The notes below the pieces were generated by a model. The model searched no databases. It was not told the origin of the DNA and saw nothing but the letters and a program-made list of their open reading frames with translations. Below, piece by piece: positions 38,132 through 47,454 of a stretch of 56,836 nucleotides of DNA. Both the position numbers and the translations under genes were made by a program. The stretch spans positions 1 to 56,836 of the forward strand of contig JAGVVV010000004.1 in NCBI GenBank assembly GCA_018304615.1. Direction: 5' to 3'. This DNA comes from Candidatus Aenigmatarchaeota archaeon. Its GTDB lineage: Archaea; Aenigmatarchaeota; Aenigmatarchaeia; CG10238-14; SCSR01. Position 1 is the stretch's first letter; the number at the start of each line of letters is the position of its first letter.

Positions 38132-38219
38132 TGCTCCCAACGGGATTTGAACCCGTGTCAATGGCTTTTTCCCAAACGTCGAGAAGCCATGATCCTTAAC
38201 CGGACTAGACGATGGGAGC
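38132..38219 (-). tRNA. tRNA-Glu(CUC) with 13-nt intron at 37/38
   Basis: GCTCCCA.../TGGGAGCA acceptor; anticodon stem ATGGC/GCCAT; TTCTC anticodon segment; intron ACGTTTGGGAAAA (38167-38179) with BHB central helix TTCT/GGAA and 3' bulge AA|A. Confidence 0.85.
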
Positions 38220-38264
38220 TTCTAAATGTAATTTGTTTAATTGGAAGAAGTAGATATAAAGATT

Positions 38265-38480
38265 CTATATCCTGCTCAGTTTAGTACTCTTCAAAACTTC
38301 AAAACAGTTTATGCACACAGGGGCAGATCTCTCATCGTGCGATTTGTCCCCGCTCCTAGAAATCGGTATTCTGTGTCTTTTGACATGGATGTCGCACACA
38401 GGAATCCAGCAATTCGTGCAGGTCTCAGTGGCTTTTTTGTCGCAGCTCTTTATCACACAAGACTTCACGTTTTCAGGCAT
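38265..38480 (-). CDS. Small Cys/His-rich (zinc-binding) protein
   Basis: 'CVIKSCDKKATETCTNCWIPVCDIHVKRH...CINCFEVL'. Confidence 0.65.
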   Translation of the reverse strand: MPENVKSCVIKSCDKKATETCTNCWIPVCDIHVKRHRIPISRSGDKSHDERSAPVCINCFEVLKSTKLSRI

Positions 38481-38536
38481 CGTTCCCCTTTAGTAATTGT
38501 CTTTTCAAATATTTGGGGTTATGATTAGAACAAGTT

Positions 38537-39355
38537 TCAATCATTTCCAGTCGAATTAGACTTGTTTTCGTGTTCGCCGCTTTTCCCACGAGTCGTGGTT
38601 GTGGTTACTATAGTTGTCGTGTTAGTGTTTGAAGTTTCATTTTCCTCTTCATGCGCTCTCTGAGGTATCTCATGACCTGCCGGATTTATCCTGATGGTTT
38701 CATTGCAGTTTTCTTCACATGATTGATTGTGTTCGCTCTCTTTTTCGACGTGAGTCTGATTTTCTCTAGTCGTAACATTGAAGGTTTCAGTGAATGACTG
38801 GTTTCCAACTATGAAGGTGACGTTGACAAGCCCGGTTATATTTCTGTGTTCTAAGATGTTTTCAACAGCAGTCTCATGGCCGTGAGAAGAGACGTTTATG
38901 GCATGTTCAATGTTGTCTTTAGCTTGATCAGGAGCATTCTCCTCTACGTCTTGGAGAACAAGCCGATGTTTGAAAGTGACCGCCGCAACATGCTCGGCAA
39001 GTTCTGTCACATTTTGCCCTGAAGCCTTGGTTACATTTATCTCCCTGTCAGTTTCATTCATCTCTCTCTCAAACCTTTGTGTGAGACCAGGAATCAAATC
39101 TGTCTTATTCAGTGCAATGGATTCGTTCAATTCAGCCAGCCTTCTTTCAGCGAATTGAAGATGAAGTTTGGCCTTATCCTGAGGGCTGAATGTAAATAAT
39201 AATTGGAATCTTTCAAACACGTCTTGAAAAACTGCAAACACATTGTCTGGTAATATGCCTGGGCTCGCAATCACTACATTCGTATTCCGAGCTGTAGCCA
39301 AGTATCCGAAAGTCAACAGGAATCCAAATAATATCGGTAAAATATGGATTTTCAT
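38537..39355 (-). CDS. Secreted DUF5667-like protein with Thr-rich C-terminus
   Basis: 'SPGILPDNVFAVFQDVFERFQLLFTFSPQDKAKLHLQFAERRLAELN'. Confidence 0.7.
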   Translation of the reverse strand: MKIHILPILFGFLLTFGYLATARNTNVVIASPGILPDNVFAVFQDVFERFQLLFTFSPQDKAKLHLQFAERRLAELNESIALNKTDLIPGLTQRFEREMNETDREINVTKASGQNVTELAEHVAAVTFKHRLVLQDVEENAPDQAKDNIEHAINVSSHGHETAVENILEHRNITGLVNVTFIVGNQSFTETFNVTTRENQTHVEKESEHNQSCEENCNETIRINPAGHEIPQRAHEEENETSNTNTTTIVTTTTTRGKSGEHENKSNSTGND

Positions 39356-39434
39356 TACATTATTATTGCTTTCCTTTTTAAAAAGCCTTGTGGAACCGAA
39401 GTGAATCGAATTTGAAGCAAACTGGGAGATTTTA

Positions 39435-39448
39435 TTTACAGCTGTAAA
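39435..39448. repeat. Interspersed palindrome TTTACAGCTGTAAA preceded by GGGAGATTTTA
   Basis: Direct sequence match to the family core. Confidence 0.75.
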
Positions 39449-39460
39449 GAGTTCCCAATG

Positions 39461-40123
39461 TTAATGTTTCATATATTTCTTTTCCCATTCTCTGAAATAT
39501 TCTTCATCTAGCTTTATTTTTTCCTTCTTCTTCTCAGCAACTTTGTACCTAGGCCTTATCAAGAATCCAACAACAATTCCAGCACCGAGTCCAGCCAAAT
39601 GTCCAATGTTTGCAATAGAGCTAGGATAAAAAACTCCTCCTAGATCAAGAGCAGCCCATATTATCACTGCAACTATCATCGGAATAGGGATTCCGAAAGC
39701 GAAAACAACCATCTTCGGCCTTATCACAGCCAATACCCCCATTATTCCAAATATTGCCCCTGACGCTCCTATGACTGAAGGATAGAAGAACAGGCTCACA
39801 ATTCCTGCGAATATTCCAGAAGAGAAAAATACTAGGAGGAAATTTCTTGATCCTACTATTTTTTCAAGAATTAATCCAAATAGAACAAGCGAAAACAAGT
39901 TTGAAAATACATGATTCAGGTTTGCATGAAGGAAGATGTATGTCAGAACTGACCAGGGCTGTTGAAAAAATGTTGAAGAAATCAAGGCGAAGTTATCAGT
40001 GTAAAAAGGAAAGATATTTTGCAAAGCAAAAACTGCGAGTATGATTAACGAAAGCTTGGCTGCATACCAGTTAAATTCTTCTTTTTTTTTAAAATCTTGC
40101 ATAAGAATTAATACACTTTTCAA
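39461..40123 (-). CDS. Rhomboid-family intramembrane serine protease
   Basis: 'YIFLHANLNHVFSNLFSLVLFG', 'GASGAIFGIMG', 'NIGHLAGLGAGIVVGF'. Confidence 0.9.
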   Translation of the reverse strand: MKSVLILMQDFKKKEEFNWYAAKLSLIILAVFALQNIFPFYTDNFALISSTFFQQPWSVLTYIFLHANLNHVFSNLFSLVLFGLILEKIVGSRNFLLVFFSSGIFAGIVSLFFYPSVIGASGAIFGIMGVLAVIRPKMVVFAFGIPIPMIVAVIIWAALDLGGVFYPSSIANIGHLAGLGAGIVVGFLIRPRYKVAEKKKEKIKLDEEYFREWEKKYMKH

Positions 40124-40153
40124 TTAAAAATGATTTTTACAGAAAATACAAAA

Positions 40154-40220
40154 AAGTGCTCCCACCGAGCAGTGTCTCAAAATGGTAAATCTCCTACATT
40201 TGGTTGTTTACAGCTGTAAA
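40154..40220 (+). repeat. Interspersed repeat, full form
   Basis: aagtgctcccaccgagcagtg...aaatctcctacatttggttgTTTACAGCTGTAAA. Confidence 0.8.
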
Positions 40221-40574
40221 AAAATAGTGCATCGCTAAATCATTCAAGGCATGCGCTCGCATTGAATGATATGCCATGACATACTTCCCGCATTATTTAC
40301 TTTAGGTTAAAAAATTTACAGAATCAATTTGTAATATATCACATCATTTTTTTTATCAAGACTTTCAAAAATTTTCTTATTTTTCACAAGAAAAATTAAA
40401 TGATTCCATAACAATAATTAGTCTTCTAAAGTATATGTCAGAATCGATAATGCCTTATTCAATGCACTAATCCTTGCGATACCAATGGATAATATCAATA
40501 ATGTGAAACAGATAGAATTAATTTCTAGTATATCTTTGGAATATTAGATAATAATTGTTTTCTGTTGAATTGAA

Positions 40575-40679
40575 GTGATTAAATTGAAACATGTTTGCCC
40601 TAAATGTCATTTAAGAAAATCAGCAAGGCTTTATCATAGTCATGTAAAAACTTGCGCAACTCATGATGTAAGAGATTGA
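40575..40679 (+). CDS. Possible 34-aa mini zinc-finger protein
   Basis: GTG-start ORF VIKLKHVCPKCHLRKSARLYHSHVKTCATHDVRD (CxxC...HxxxC). Confidence 0.35.
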   Translation: MIKLKHVCPKCHLRKSARLYHSHVKTCATHDVRD

Positions 40680-40739
40680 TGGAATACCAGGAAATACTAG
40701 TATATACCAAAACTCTACAAGAAAAGAAGAAGTTGAAAA

Positions 40740-40979
40740 TTATTCTTTACCAGCCAAATCTTCTTTCATCTTGCTAAGAAGTGCTTGGTTCAAACCGAAT
40801 TTCTCACCATGATCAATTATATAAATCAGCATATCTCTCGTTGGATTGAAGAACTTGTGCCTTTGGTCAAGATATCTTATAGTCTTTTCAATTTTCTCCT
40901 TCTTTCCTTTTTTTTGAGTTTTTATATTTTTGAGTACATGAATTAGCATGTTTACCTCATCAGAAGTGTATTCTACCAT
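40740..40979 (-). CDS. Small conserved protein, paralog of the 36824-37081 product
   Basis: 'IRYLDQRHKFFNPTRDMLIYIIDHGEK'. Confidence 0.6.
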   Translation of the reverse strand: MVEYTSDEVNMLIHVLKNIKTQKKGKKEKIEKTIRYLDQRHKFFNPTRDMLIYIIDHGEKFGLNQALLSKMKEDLAGKE

Positions 40980-41034
40980 ATTATAATATTAAATTTTAAA
41001 GTAGTATTACTTTTCATTTTCCACTTTTTAAAAA

Positions 41035-41577
41035 TCATTTTAGTGCTTTAATCTTTCTCAATTTTTTAACAAGACGATCAAACGATTCTTTAATGTCATT
41101 GGTGGACCTTGCTCCAACGCAAACTATTTTTCCTGTGCTGAATATAAGAAAAGTAACACTTCCTTCCATTTTGTAAACTAAACCTGGGAATGTTTCTGGT
41201 TCGTACTCAGAATTTTCTAGTTCAAAAGCCATCTTATCGATATCGAATCTTGTATCTAATTTTGTCGATGCAACGATGTTTTGAATTTCAATTTTAGGAA
41301 TTTTTACAGCAATCCCCATGCCTTTCAACAATTTTAACATATTATCTATCGCTTCCTTTGCATCTTTTTCAGAGGCAGTGCCAGTGCATGTGGACTTTCC
41401 TGAAGAGAATATCAGAAAACTTGCTCTCGGTTTCTTCATACGATAAACCACACCTGGAAAATTGTCAGGAAAATACTCGGCACCACTCGGTAATTTACTG
41501 GCTAATTTATCAAGGTCTATCCTATCTGAAAATTGAACTGTTATTACCATGTTGTGAATTTCGATTTTGAGCATCAA
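41035..41577 (-). CDS. TATA-box binding protein (TBP)
   Basis: Two-fold repeat 'NMVITVQFSDRIDLDKLA...FPGVVYRMKKPRASFLIFSSGKSTCTGTASEKDA' / 'NIVASTKLDTRFDIDKMA...FPGLVYKMEGSVTFLIFSTGKIVCVGARSTNDI'. Confidence 0.95.
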   Translation of the reverse strand: MMLKIEIHNMVITVQFSDRIDLDKLASKLPSGAEYFPDNFPGVVYRMKKPRASFLIFSSGKSTCTGTASEKDAKEAIDNMLKLLKGMGIAVKIPKIEIQNIVASTKLDTRFDIDKMAFELENSEYEPETFPGLVYKMEGSVTFLIFSTGKIVCVGARSTNDIKESFDRLVKKLRKIKALK

Positions 41578-41697
41578 TTAAATTAGGATTTTGGTAGATA
41601 ACTGTTTTGGTCCCACCATCGGTTATTGATACATGCCTTTTACTCGGAGTACTTAAATAAACATATAAGAATCAATAATGCAAGGGGATGTTGATTA

Positions 41698-41970
41698 ATG
41701 GGAAGAATAAAAACCACATTTGTGAAAAACATAGGTAAAGAGCTTATGGAAAAACACCCAGAATCTTTCAGTGTAAGTTTTGAAGATAATAAGAAAGCGT
41801 TAACACCATTTGTTTCTTTTACGTCGAGAAAAATCAGGAACTTGGTTGCTGGATATATAACAAGTGTGAAAAATGTGAAATCCTTTGTTCAAATAAATAG
41901 GACTGAAGAAACAGTAAAAGACGATAGATTTGGAAAAAGAGGAAGAAGAAGGATTAGCAGAAGAAGATAA
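41698..41970 (+). CDS. 30S ribosomal protein eS17
   Basis: 'MGRIKTTFVKNIGKELMEKHPESFSVSFEDNKKAL...SRKIRNLVAGYITSV'. Confidence 0.88.
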   Translation: MGRIKTTFVKNIGKELMEKHPESFSVSFEDNKKALTPFVSFTSRKIRNLVAGYITSVKNVKSFVQINRTEETVKDDRFGKRGRRRISRRR

Positions 41971-42018
41971 AGGAAATCATAGTTTTTAGAGGCAGTTAAA
42001 AATTTAAGGTTCATTTTA

Positions 42019-42032
42019 TTTACAGGCGTAAA
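42019..42032. repeat. Interspersed palindrome TTTACAGGCGTAAA (degenerate)
   Basis: Preceded by attttA; followed by tRNA-3'-end-like TGGATCCGAAG. Confidence 0.65.
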
Positions 42033-42109
42033 AAATCGTGGATCCGAAGTGTTCCTAACCCTGGGTTTGAATCCCCCTATTTTTAACGGTCTGATTTCTA
42101 ATTAATCTT

Positions 42110-44752
42110 ATGGAAATTTTGTGGCACACTAAGGAAGCGTCAGAAGTAATGGCTTTATTAAAAACTTCTGATCGCGGACTTACTAACAAAGAAGCTAAAC
42201 ATAGGAGAAAAAAATACGGCTTCAACCAAATAGTCGAAAGGAAGCGAATCAGGGCAGCTAAAATTTTTATCAAGCAGTTCAAAAACGCGTTCATTTACAT
42301 ACTTCTAGCTGCGATGCTTGTCTCAGTTTTTTTAGGGAAAACCATTGATGCGCTCATAATCGGTATCGTCATTTTTATTACGGTTATTTTGGGGTTTATT
42401 CAGGAATATCGCGCCGAGAGGACTATGGAGACTTTGAGGAAATATATCGTCACGAAGGCAAAAGTCTTCAGAAATGGTAAACTAATAGAGATTCCTGCCA
42501 GGAAGCTCGTGCCGGGCGATGTCATATTACTTCAAGAAGGCGACAGAGTTTCTGCAGATGCAAGAATCATCGAATCCTCAAACTTCAAAATAGACGAATC
42601 GGTTTTGACTGGGGAATCCATGCCTATAATGAAAAATTCGGAGACTATGCGTGATGTCATTCTCGCGGAAAGAAGAAACATGGCCTACACCGGAACATTT
42701 GTGATATTTGGAACTGCGAGAGCAATAGTCGTAGAAATCGGCGATTCCACAGAAATAGGGAAGATATCGGAATTGATTGTTGAAAAGGATCTCGAAACTC
42801 CATTGCAGATCAAGTTTACTAATTTTTCCAAATGGTTGGGAGCCTTCGTTCTTCTTTTAGCATGCGGAGTATTTTCACTCGGTTACCTGAGGGGCTATGA
42901 TTTTTTTACCATATTCCTAACTTCGGTATCTCTTGCAGTTTCATCGGTTCCGGAGGGGTTGCCAGCATTAATCACAATGACCTTTGCAATCGGAACACAC
43001 AGAATGGCCAAAAAGAACGCCATTGTGAGGAAACTTGCATCCGTCGAAACCCTAGGTTCTGTGACAGTTATCTGTGCGGACAAAACGGGGACAATGACTA
43101 CAAATGAAATGACCGCCAAGGAATTATTTGTCGGAACTAAAACAGTCGAAATCACCGGCATAGGATTTGACCCTATTGGAGAATTCTTGGTCGACGGAAA
43201 TAAGATCGACGTAAACAAAGACGAAGATTTGAAAATGGCTTTCACCATTTCAATTTTGAATAATGATGCTTCGTTGCACAAAAAAGACGTTTGGAAAGGT
43301 GTGGGCGACACTACCGAGGTTGCACTTTTAGTGGCTTCTGCTAAGGCAAACTTTTGGAAGGAGGAGTTTTCCAAAGATTATACCAGAGTTTCAGAGTTTC
43401 CATTCTCTTCGGACAGAAAAATGATGACGACAGTTTACGAACACGATAAAAAGAAAATCGCTTATGTGAAGGGTGCCCCCGAGAAAATAATCGGTTTATC
43501 CACAAAATTCCAAATAAACGGCCGCGTAGTTCCAATGACGTTGAAAGAAAAGAACGATGTTTCGAAAATTGTGCATAAAATGAGCGAAGAGGGACTTCGG
43601 GTGATCGCCCTGGCATATAGGCATCTGGAAAAAAGTGAGACATACGGCCATGAGATAGAGCACAGTCTTGTTTTTGTGGGATTGGTCGGGATTTATGACC
43701 CTCCGAGGAAGGAGATGAAAGATTCTATCAAATTATGCAAAGATGCGGGAATTGAGGTGAAAATGTTGACTGGTGATCATAAGATTACCGCAATAGCCAT
43801 CGCGAAAGAGTTGGGAATTTACGACGACAACAAAGCTGTTGTCACTGGCGAGGAATTGGACAAGATGGATGAGATGACTCTATTCGAAAGAATCGACGAG
43901 ATAAACATTTTCGCTCGAGTCACGCCACGTCACAAGTTGACAATTGTGAACTTTCTGAAGAAGAGAGGGCACATTGTCGCGGTTACAGGGGACGGTGTTA
44001 ATGATGCACCTGCTCTGAAAGAGGCCCATGTTGGAATATCGATGGGCTTGAAGGGAACCGAAGTCGCCAAGGAGGCATCCCAAATAGTTCTCAAAGACGA
44101 CAATTTTGCAACTATAGTGCATGCCATCGAAGAAGGTAGAGGAATTTACTCAAACATAAGAAAATTCATTCGCTACCAGCTGACTGTGAACATGAGTGAA
44201 ATCTTTTTAGTCGCGATTACCTCTTTTGCAGGACTTCCTTTACCCTTACTTCCCATTCAGATATTGCTTCTGAATCTAATTTCAGGTGTACCTGGTGCTG
44301 CCTTCGCAGTAGATCCTAAAGAGCCAGATTTGATGAAGAAAAAACCGAGGGATCCAAAAGCCAGCATCCTCTCTGGCATGAAAATTTTTCTCATAGCAGC
44401 TGGCAGCCTTGCACTTGTCACAGAACTTTCCATCTTCATCTATCAGATGTGGGTAAACGGCAGCCTAGAAAAGGCAAGAACAATGGTGTTTAGCGTAGGC
44501 ATCTTATTCCAACTATTTTTCGCTTTTAATTGCCGGTCAGAAACCAAATCCTTCATTTCATCGGGCGTTTTTTCAAACAAGTATCTTTTTGTCAGTATAG
44601 CATTTTCAATACTGATTTATTTGATGATTATCTACTTGCCTCCTTTGCAATTGTTGTTCAGCACCGTTCCTTTGAATCTCTATGATATGTTGCTAGTTCT
44701 GGCTATCTCAAGTTCAGGACTCTTAATTTCTCCCAGATTCTTCATGGCATGA
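42110..44752 (+). CDS. P-type cation-transporting ATPase (P2A-like)
   Basis: 'CADKTGTMTTNEM', 'VLTGESMPI', 'MLTGDHKITAIAIAKELGI', 'VAVTGDGVNDAPALKEAHVGI'. Confidence 0.95.
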   Translation: MEILWHTKEASEVMALLKTSDRGLTNKEAKHRRKKYGFNQIVERKRIRAAKIFIKQFKNAFIYILLAAMLVSVFLGKTIDALIIGIVIFITVILGFIQEYRAERTMETLRKYIVTKAKVFRNGKLIEIPARKLVPGDVILLQEGDRVSADARIIESSNFKIDESVLTGESMPIMKNSETMRDVILAERRNMAYTGTFVIFGTARAIVVEIGDSTEIGKISELIVEKDLETPLQIKFTNFSKWLGAFVLLLACGVFSLGYLRGYDFFTIFLTSVSLAVSSVPEGLPALITMTFAIGTHRMAKKNAIVRKLASVETLGSVTVICADKTGTMTTNEMTAKELFVGTKTVEITGIGFDPIGEFLVDGNKIDVNKDEDLKMAFTISILNNDASLHKKDVWKGVGDTTEVALLVASAKANFWKEEFSKDYTRVSEFPFSSDRKMMTTVYEHDKKKIAYVKGAPEKIIGLSTKFQINGRVVPMTLKEKNDVSKIVHKMSEEGLRVIALAYRHLEKSETYGHEIEHSLVFVGLVGIYDPPRKEMKDSIKLCKDAGIEVKMLTGDHKITAIAIAKELGIYDDNKAVVTGEELDKMDEMTLFERIDEINIFARVTPRHKLTIVNFLKKRGHIVAVTGDGVNDAPALKEAHVGISMGLKGTEVAKEASQIVLKDDNFATIVHAIEEGRGIYSNIRKFIRYQLTVNMSEIFLVAITSFAGLPLPLLPIQILLLNLISGVPGAAFAVDPKEPDLMKKKPRDPKASILSGMKIFLIAAGSLALVTELSIFIYQMWVNGSLEKARTMVFSVGILFQLFFAFNCRSETKSFISSGVFSNKYLFVSIAFSILIYLMIIYLPPLQLLFSTVPLNLYDMLLVLAISSSGLLISPRFFMA

Positions 44753-44778
44753 ATTTAATCAAATTTTGTTTACAAAAT

Positions 44779-44837
44779 TTTCCCACCGGGCAACACGTCA
44801 GCATTACCATTTAGGGGATTTTATTTACAGGTGTAAA
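44779..44837 (+). repeat. Interspersed repeat, full form
   Basis: tttcccaccgggcaacacgtcagcattaccatttaggggattttaTTTACAGGTGTAAA. Confidence 0.8.
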
Positions 44838-44880
44838 TAATTCAGAAAGATAAAAATTAGAAATTTGCCATTGCTTTAAA

Positions 44881-45009
44881 TCACTTTTTTGACTTTGCAA
44901 GTTTGATTAATTTTTTTACTTTAGAAGACTTGCTTTTGTTGCTTGGTCTTCTTCCGCTGTATTTTACTTTCTTGGATTTTGATTTCTTTGCCGATTTTTT
45001 CTTAGCCAT
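44881..45009 (-). CDS. Lys-rich 42-aa basic protein
   Basis: MAKKKSAKKSKSKKVKYSGRRPSNKSKSSKVKKLIKLAKSKK. Confidence 0.5.
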   Translation of the reverse strand: MAKKKSAKKSKSKKVKYSGRRPSNKSKSSKVKKLIKLAKSKK

Positions 45010-45303
45010 ATTTTACCCCTTTTGGAAAGCAATGTAAACTGACAACTGGACCCGGTGAAAGAGTTCCTTGATCATGTTGAAATCGAACTTAACCTATCAA
45101 CTGAGTCTAAAGGTGATCTCCTTCGCGTCAGGGCAATACTTAACAAGCGCAGGTTTCATATGCCGAGTTATAGTCCAGACGACATATTGATAGCCGAACA
45201 CTTGACAGAGGCTGCTATGAACGCATCCTTTCCAAGACAACCGGATTATCCTGTCAGTTTATTATTAATTTGTCAATGACAACCTATAAACATGACCTAC
45301 TAC

Positions 45304-45404
45304 TTTACAGTTGTAAACAATTCCTCGAAGTTAGTGTTGGGAAGTGCTCCCACCACACATTGAATGAACATTAACATTTAGGGGATTTTATTTACAGGTG
45401 TAAA
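45304..45404 (+). repeat. Interspersed repeats: TTTACAGTTGTAAA (45304-45317) plus full form ending TTTACAGGTGTAAA (45391-45404)
   Basis: aagtgctcccaccacacattgaatgaacattaacatttaggggattttaTTTACAGGTGTAAA. Confidence 0.8.
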
Positions 45405-45522
45405 AAATGTGAGAATTTGGATTATTTAAAATTCACCGAGTACAATATCATTTTCTTATTATTGACTGTTTCAAGAGTTCCTTCTTTTTTCATATCACTC
45501 ATGCAGATTCTACAAATTTCGA

Positions 45523-45693
45523 TCATTTCTTCCAGCCTTTCTTCAAGTCCTTTAAAGCAACACCTATTTTGTAATAGTCGTGTGAAAAATCTACAAGAAC
45601 AATTCCTTGTTCAGAGTGGTATTCAACAAAAATACCTCTAAACTCTTTCCCCTTTTCTTCAAATCTGATTTTCTCTCCAAATTTAAATCTCAT
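45523..45693 (-). CDS. Small hypothetical protein (56 aa)
   Basis: MRFKFGEKIRFEEKGKEFRGIFVEYHSEQGIVLVDFSHDYYKIGVALKDLKKGWKK. Confidence 0.5.
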   Translation of the reverse strand: MRFKFGEKIRFEEKGKEFRGIFVEYHSEQGIVLVDFSHDYYKIGVALKDLKKGWKK

Positions 45694-45720
45694 CTTTGCT
45701 CATTTTCTCAACTAAAATCA

Positions 45721-46503
45721 TTATAAGTTCAATAGTAAATTTCCTCTCTGCCAATCTCTAACTACAGTCAAAGCGGTCCTAATTTCGTCTATTTTACCTC
45801 CTTTTTTTAGGAGATTCCTTCTTTTTCCTATTTGCAATAGAATTTCAAACGGATCATCAGTCTCTATCTTCACATCGTAGAATTTTTCTAAAATCTTCTT
45901 ATCATGGTCCAAAAACAATTGTATTATTCTCATAGCAGCAATATCTGAGTTTACAAGTTTATTCGGGTCTATAGCAGACATCAACGCTTGTTCTGTCTCA
46001 TCATTCTCACCAAAAGGTATCACTCCTGGAGTGTCCAAAAACATGATGTTACCTTTACCTCTTATCCACTGAATTCCTTTAGTAAATCCGGCAACTGGAG
46101 AAGTTCTGGCAACCGATTTGAACCCGACTAAAACGTTTATGACTGATGATTTACCTGTGTTAGGGTAACCGACAACTCCAACTCTTATATAATCCCGATA
46201 TCGTATCTTTCTGGCCAAATTCAAAATCATTTTTTTCAAAGATGTGATTCCTATTCTATCTTTGCACGAGACAAAAATTACTTCCCTGGATTCAAAATTT
46301 CGCAAAAAATCCATTCTCATTTTTCTTGTTATCAAATCCGATTTGTTTATTACCAATATGAGAAACTTCCTTTTTCGTCGAATCTCATTCTCTACCTTTT
46401 TATTGCGGGTACGGTTTGGCATACGAGCATCTATGACTTCCAATAGAATATCGGATTCATGGATGACTCTGTCCACTATTCTCCAAGGATTATTCGATTT
46501 CAT
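45721..46503 (-). CDS. Circularly permuted GTPase (YlqF/MMR_HSR1-like)
   Basis: 'NKSD' (G4) precedes 'GYPNTGKSSVINVL' (G1) and 'DTPGV' (G3); start trimmed to MKSNNPWR. Confidence 0.88.
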   Translation of the reverse strand: MKSNNPWRIVDRVIHESDILLEVIDARMPNRTRNKKVENEIRRKRKFLILVINKSDLITRKMRMDFLRNFESREVIFVSCKDRIGITSLKKMILNLARKIRYRDYIRVGVVGYPNTGKSSVINVLVGFKSVARTSPVAGFTKGIQWIRGKGNIMFLDTPGVIPFGENDETEQALMSAIDPNKLVNSDIAAMRIIQLFLDHDKKILEKFYDVKIETDDPFEILLQIGKRRNLLKKGGKIDEIRTALTVVRDWQRGNLLLNL

Positions 46504-46677
46504 ATGATTTATTTGGTTTTGAGGTTTAATCTTCTTATCAAAGAACAAAATATAGACCAATTACCATTTTTTAATCTTCATTCTTTTCATTTTTCTTTGC
46601 GGTCTTTGTGGTTTCTCAAATGATGGCATTTTAAATAACCTCTCTAAGAATTTTAGATTTTTACAGCATAAATAAAG

Positions 46678-46707
46678 AATTTAGGGGATTTTATTTACAG
46701 GTGTAAA
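46678..46707 (+). repeat. Interspersed repeat, short form
   Basis: aatttaggggattttaTTTACAGGTGTAAA. Confidence 0.75.
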
Positions 46708-46709
46708 AA

Positions 46710-47225
46710 ATGCATTGGGTTCGCCACAAAGATATGACTTTTGAAATTAAATATTTTGTAAGTATGGGAATCAAATCAGGTTTGGAAAAATTATCTGAAA
46801 TCGCGACTTTGCTTTATTTTATAGAGACTACTCCACTGACCCAAAGAATAAGTAAAAGGAGACAAGAAGTCATAAACAAATATAGGCATTTTCTGATAAA
46901 CAATTTCTATTTCAAAAGGATAGTTGAGCCATTGGTGTTGAGATTACATGAACATGCTTCTCAATCGCCACATGTTACGAGATATATTTGTGCTTACAAG
47001 AGAGGAACTACATTCGCATTTACGATTAGAGGTCGGCCTGTTTATCCAGTTCTCACTATGGGAAGCGAGGAGCAACTCTATGAAATATGCGAGAAGGAAT
47101 GTGTCATTTGCCCCGCTGCTGTGTATACTCCCGCTTTTTTCATTGGGTTGATTCAACTGGCGATGTTTGAATCTGCAAGGCACATTTATAAAACGGCAGA
47201 TAAGATTAGAACAAGAATCATGTGA
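46710..47225 (+). CDS. Hypothetical protein
   Basis: 171-aa ORF immediately after an interspersed repeat. Confidence 0.5.
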   Translation: MHWVRHKDMTFEIKYFVSMGIKSGLEKLSEIATLLYFIETTPLTQRISKRRQEVINKYRHFLINNFYFKRIVEPLVLRLHEHASQSPHVTRYICAYKRGTTFAFTIRGRPVYPVLTMGSEEQLYEICEKECVICPAAVYTPAFFIGLIQLAMFESARHIYKTADKIRTRIM

Positions 47226-47301
47226 TTGTTTCTCAAGATTCCATTTACGGAGATGTGTTTTAAACTTAAAGAGACTTTTTGTACAGGACATGGACCCGAA
47301 G

Positions 47302-47336
47302 GGTTCCATACTCAAATGGGTATGGAACCATGCCTT
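47302..47336 (+). terminator. Putative hairpin plus T-tract terminator after the 46710-47225 gene
   Basis: GGTTCCATAC-tcaaatgg-GTATGGAACC (10 bp) then atgccTTTTTT. Confidence 0.5.
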
Positions 47337-47365
47337 TTTTGGTTGTTTTTTGTAAGAAATTGGAA

Positions 47366-47398
47366 AATCTCCAACATTTGATTGTTTACAGGTGTAAA
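47366..47398 (+). repeat. Interspersed repeat, second form
   Basis: aaatctccaacatttgattgTTTACAGGTGTAAA. Confidence 0.75.
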
Positions 47399-47454
47399 CA
47401 CGATTTTTGACAAACTTTATAAGTTTATGATTTACTCCTATCCCATAGATAACA

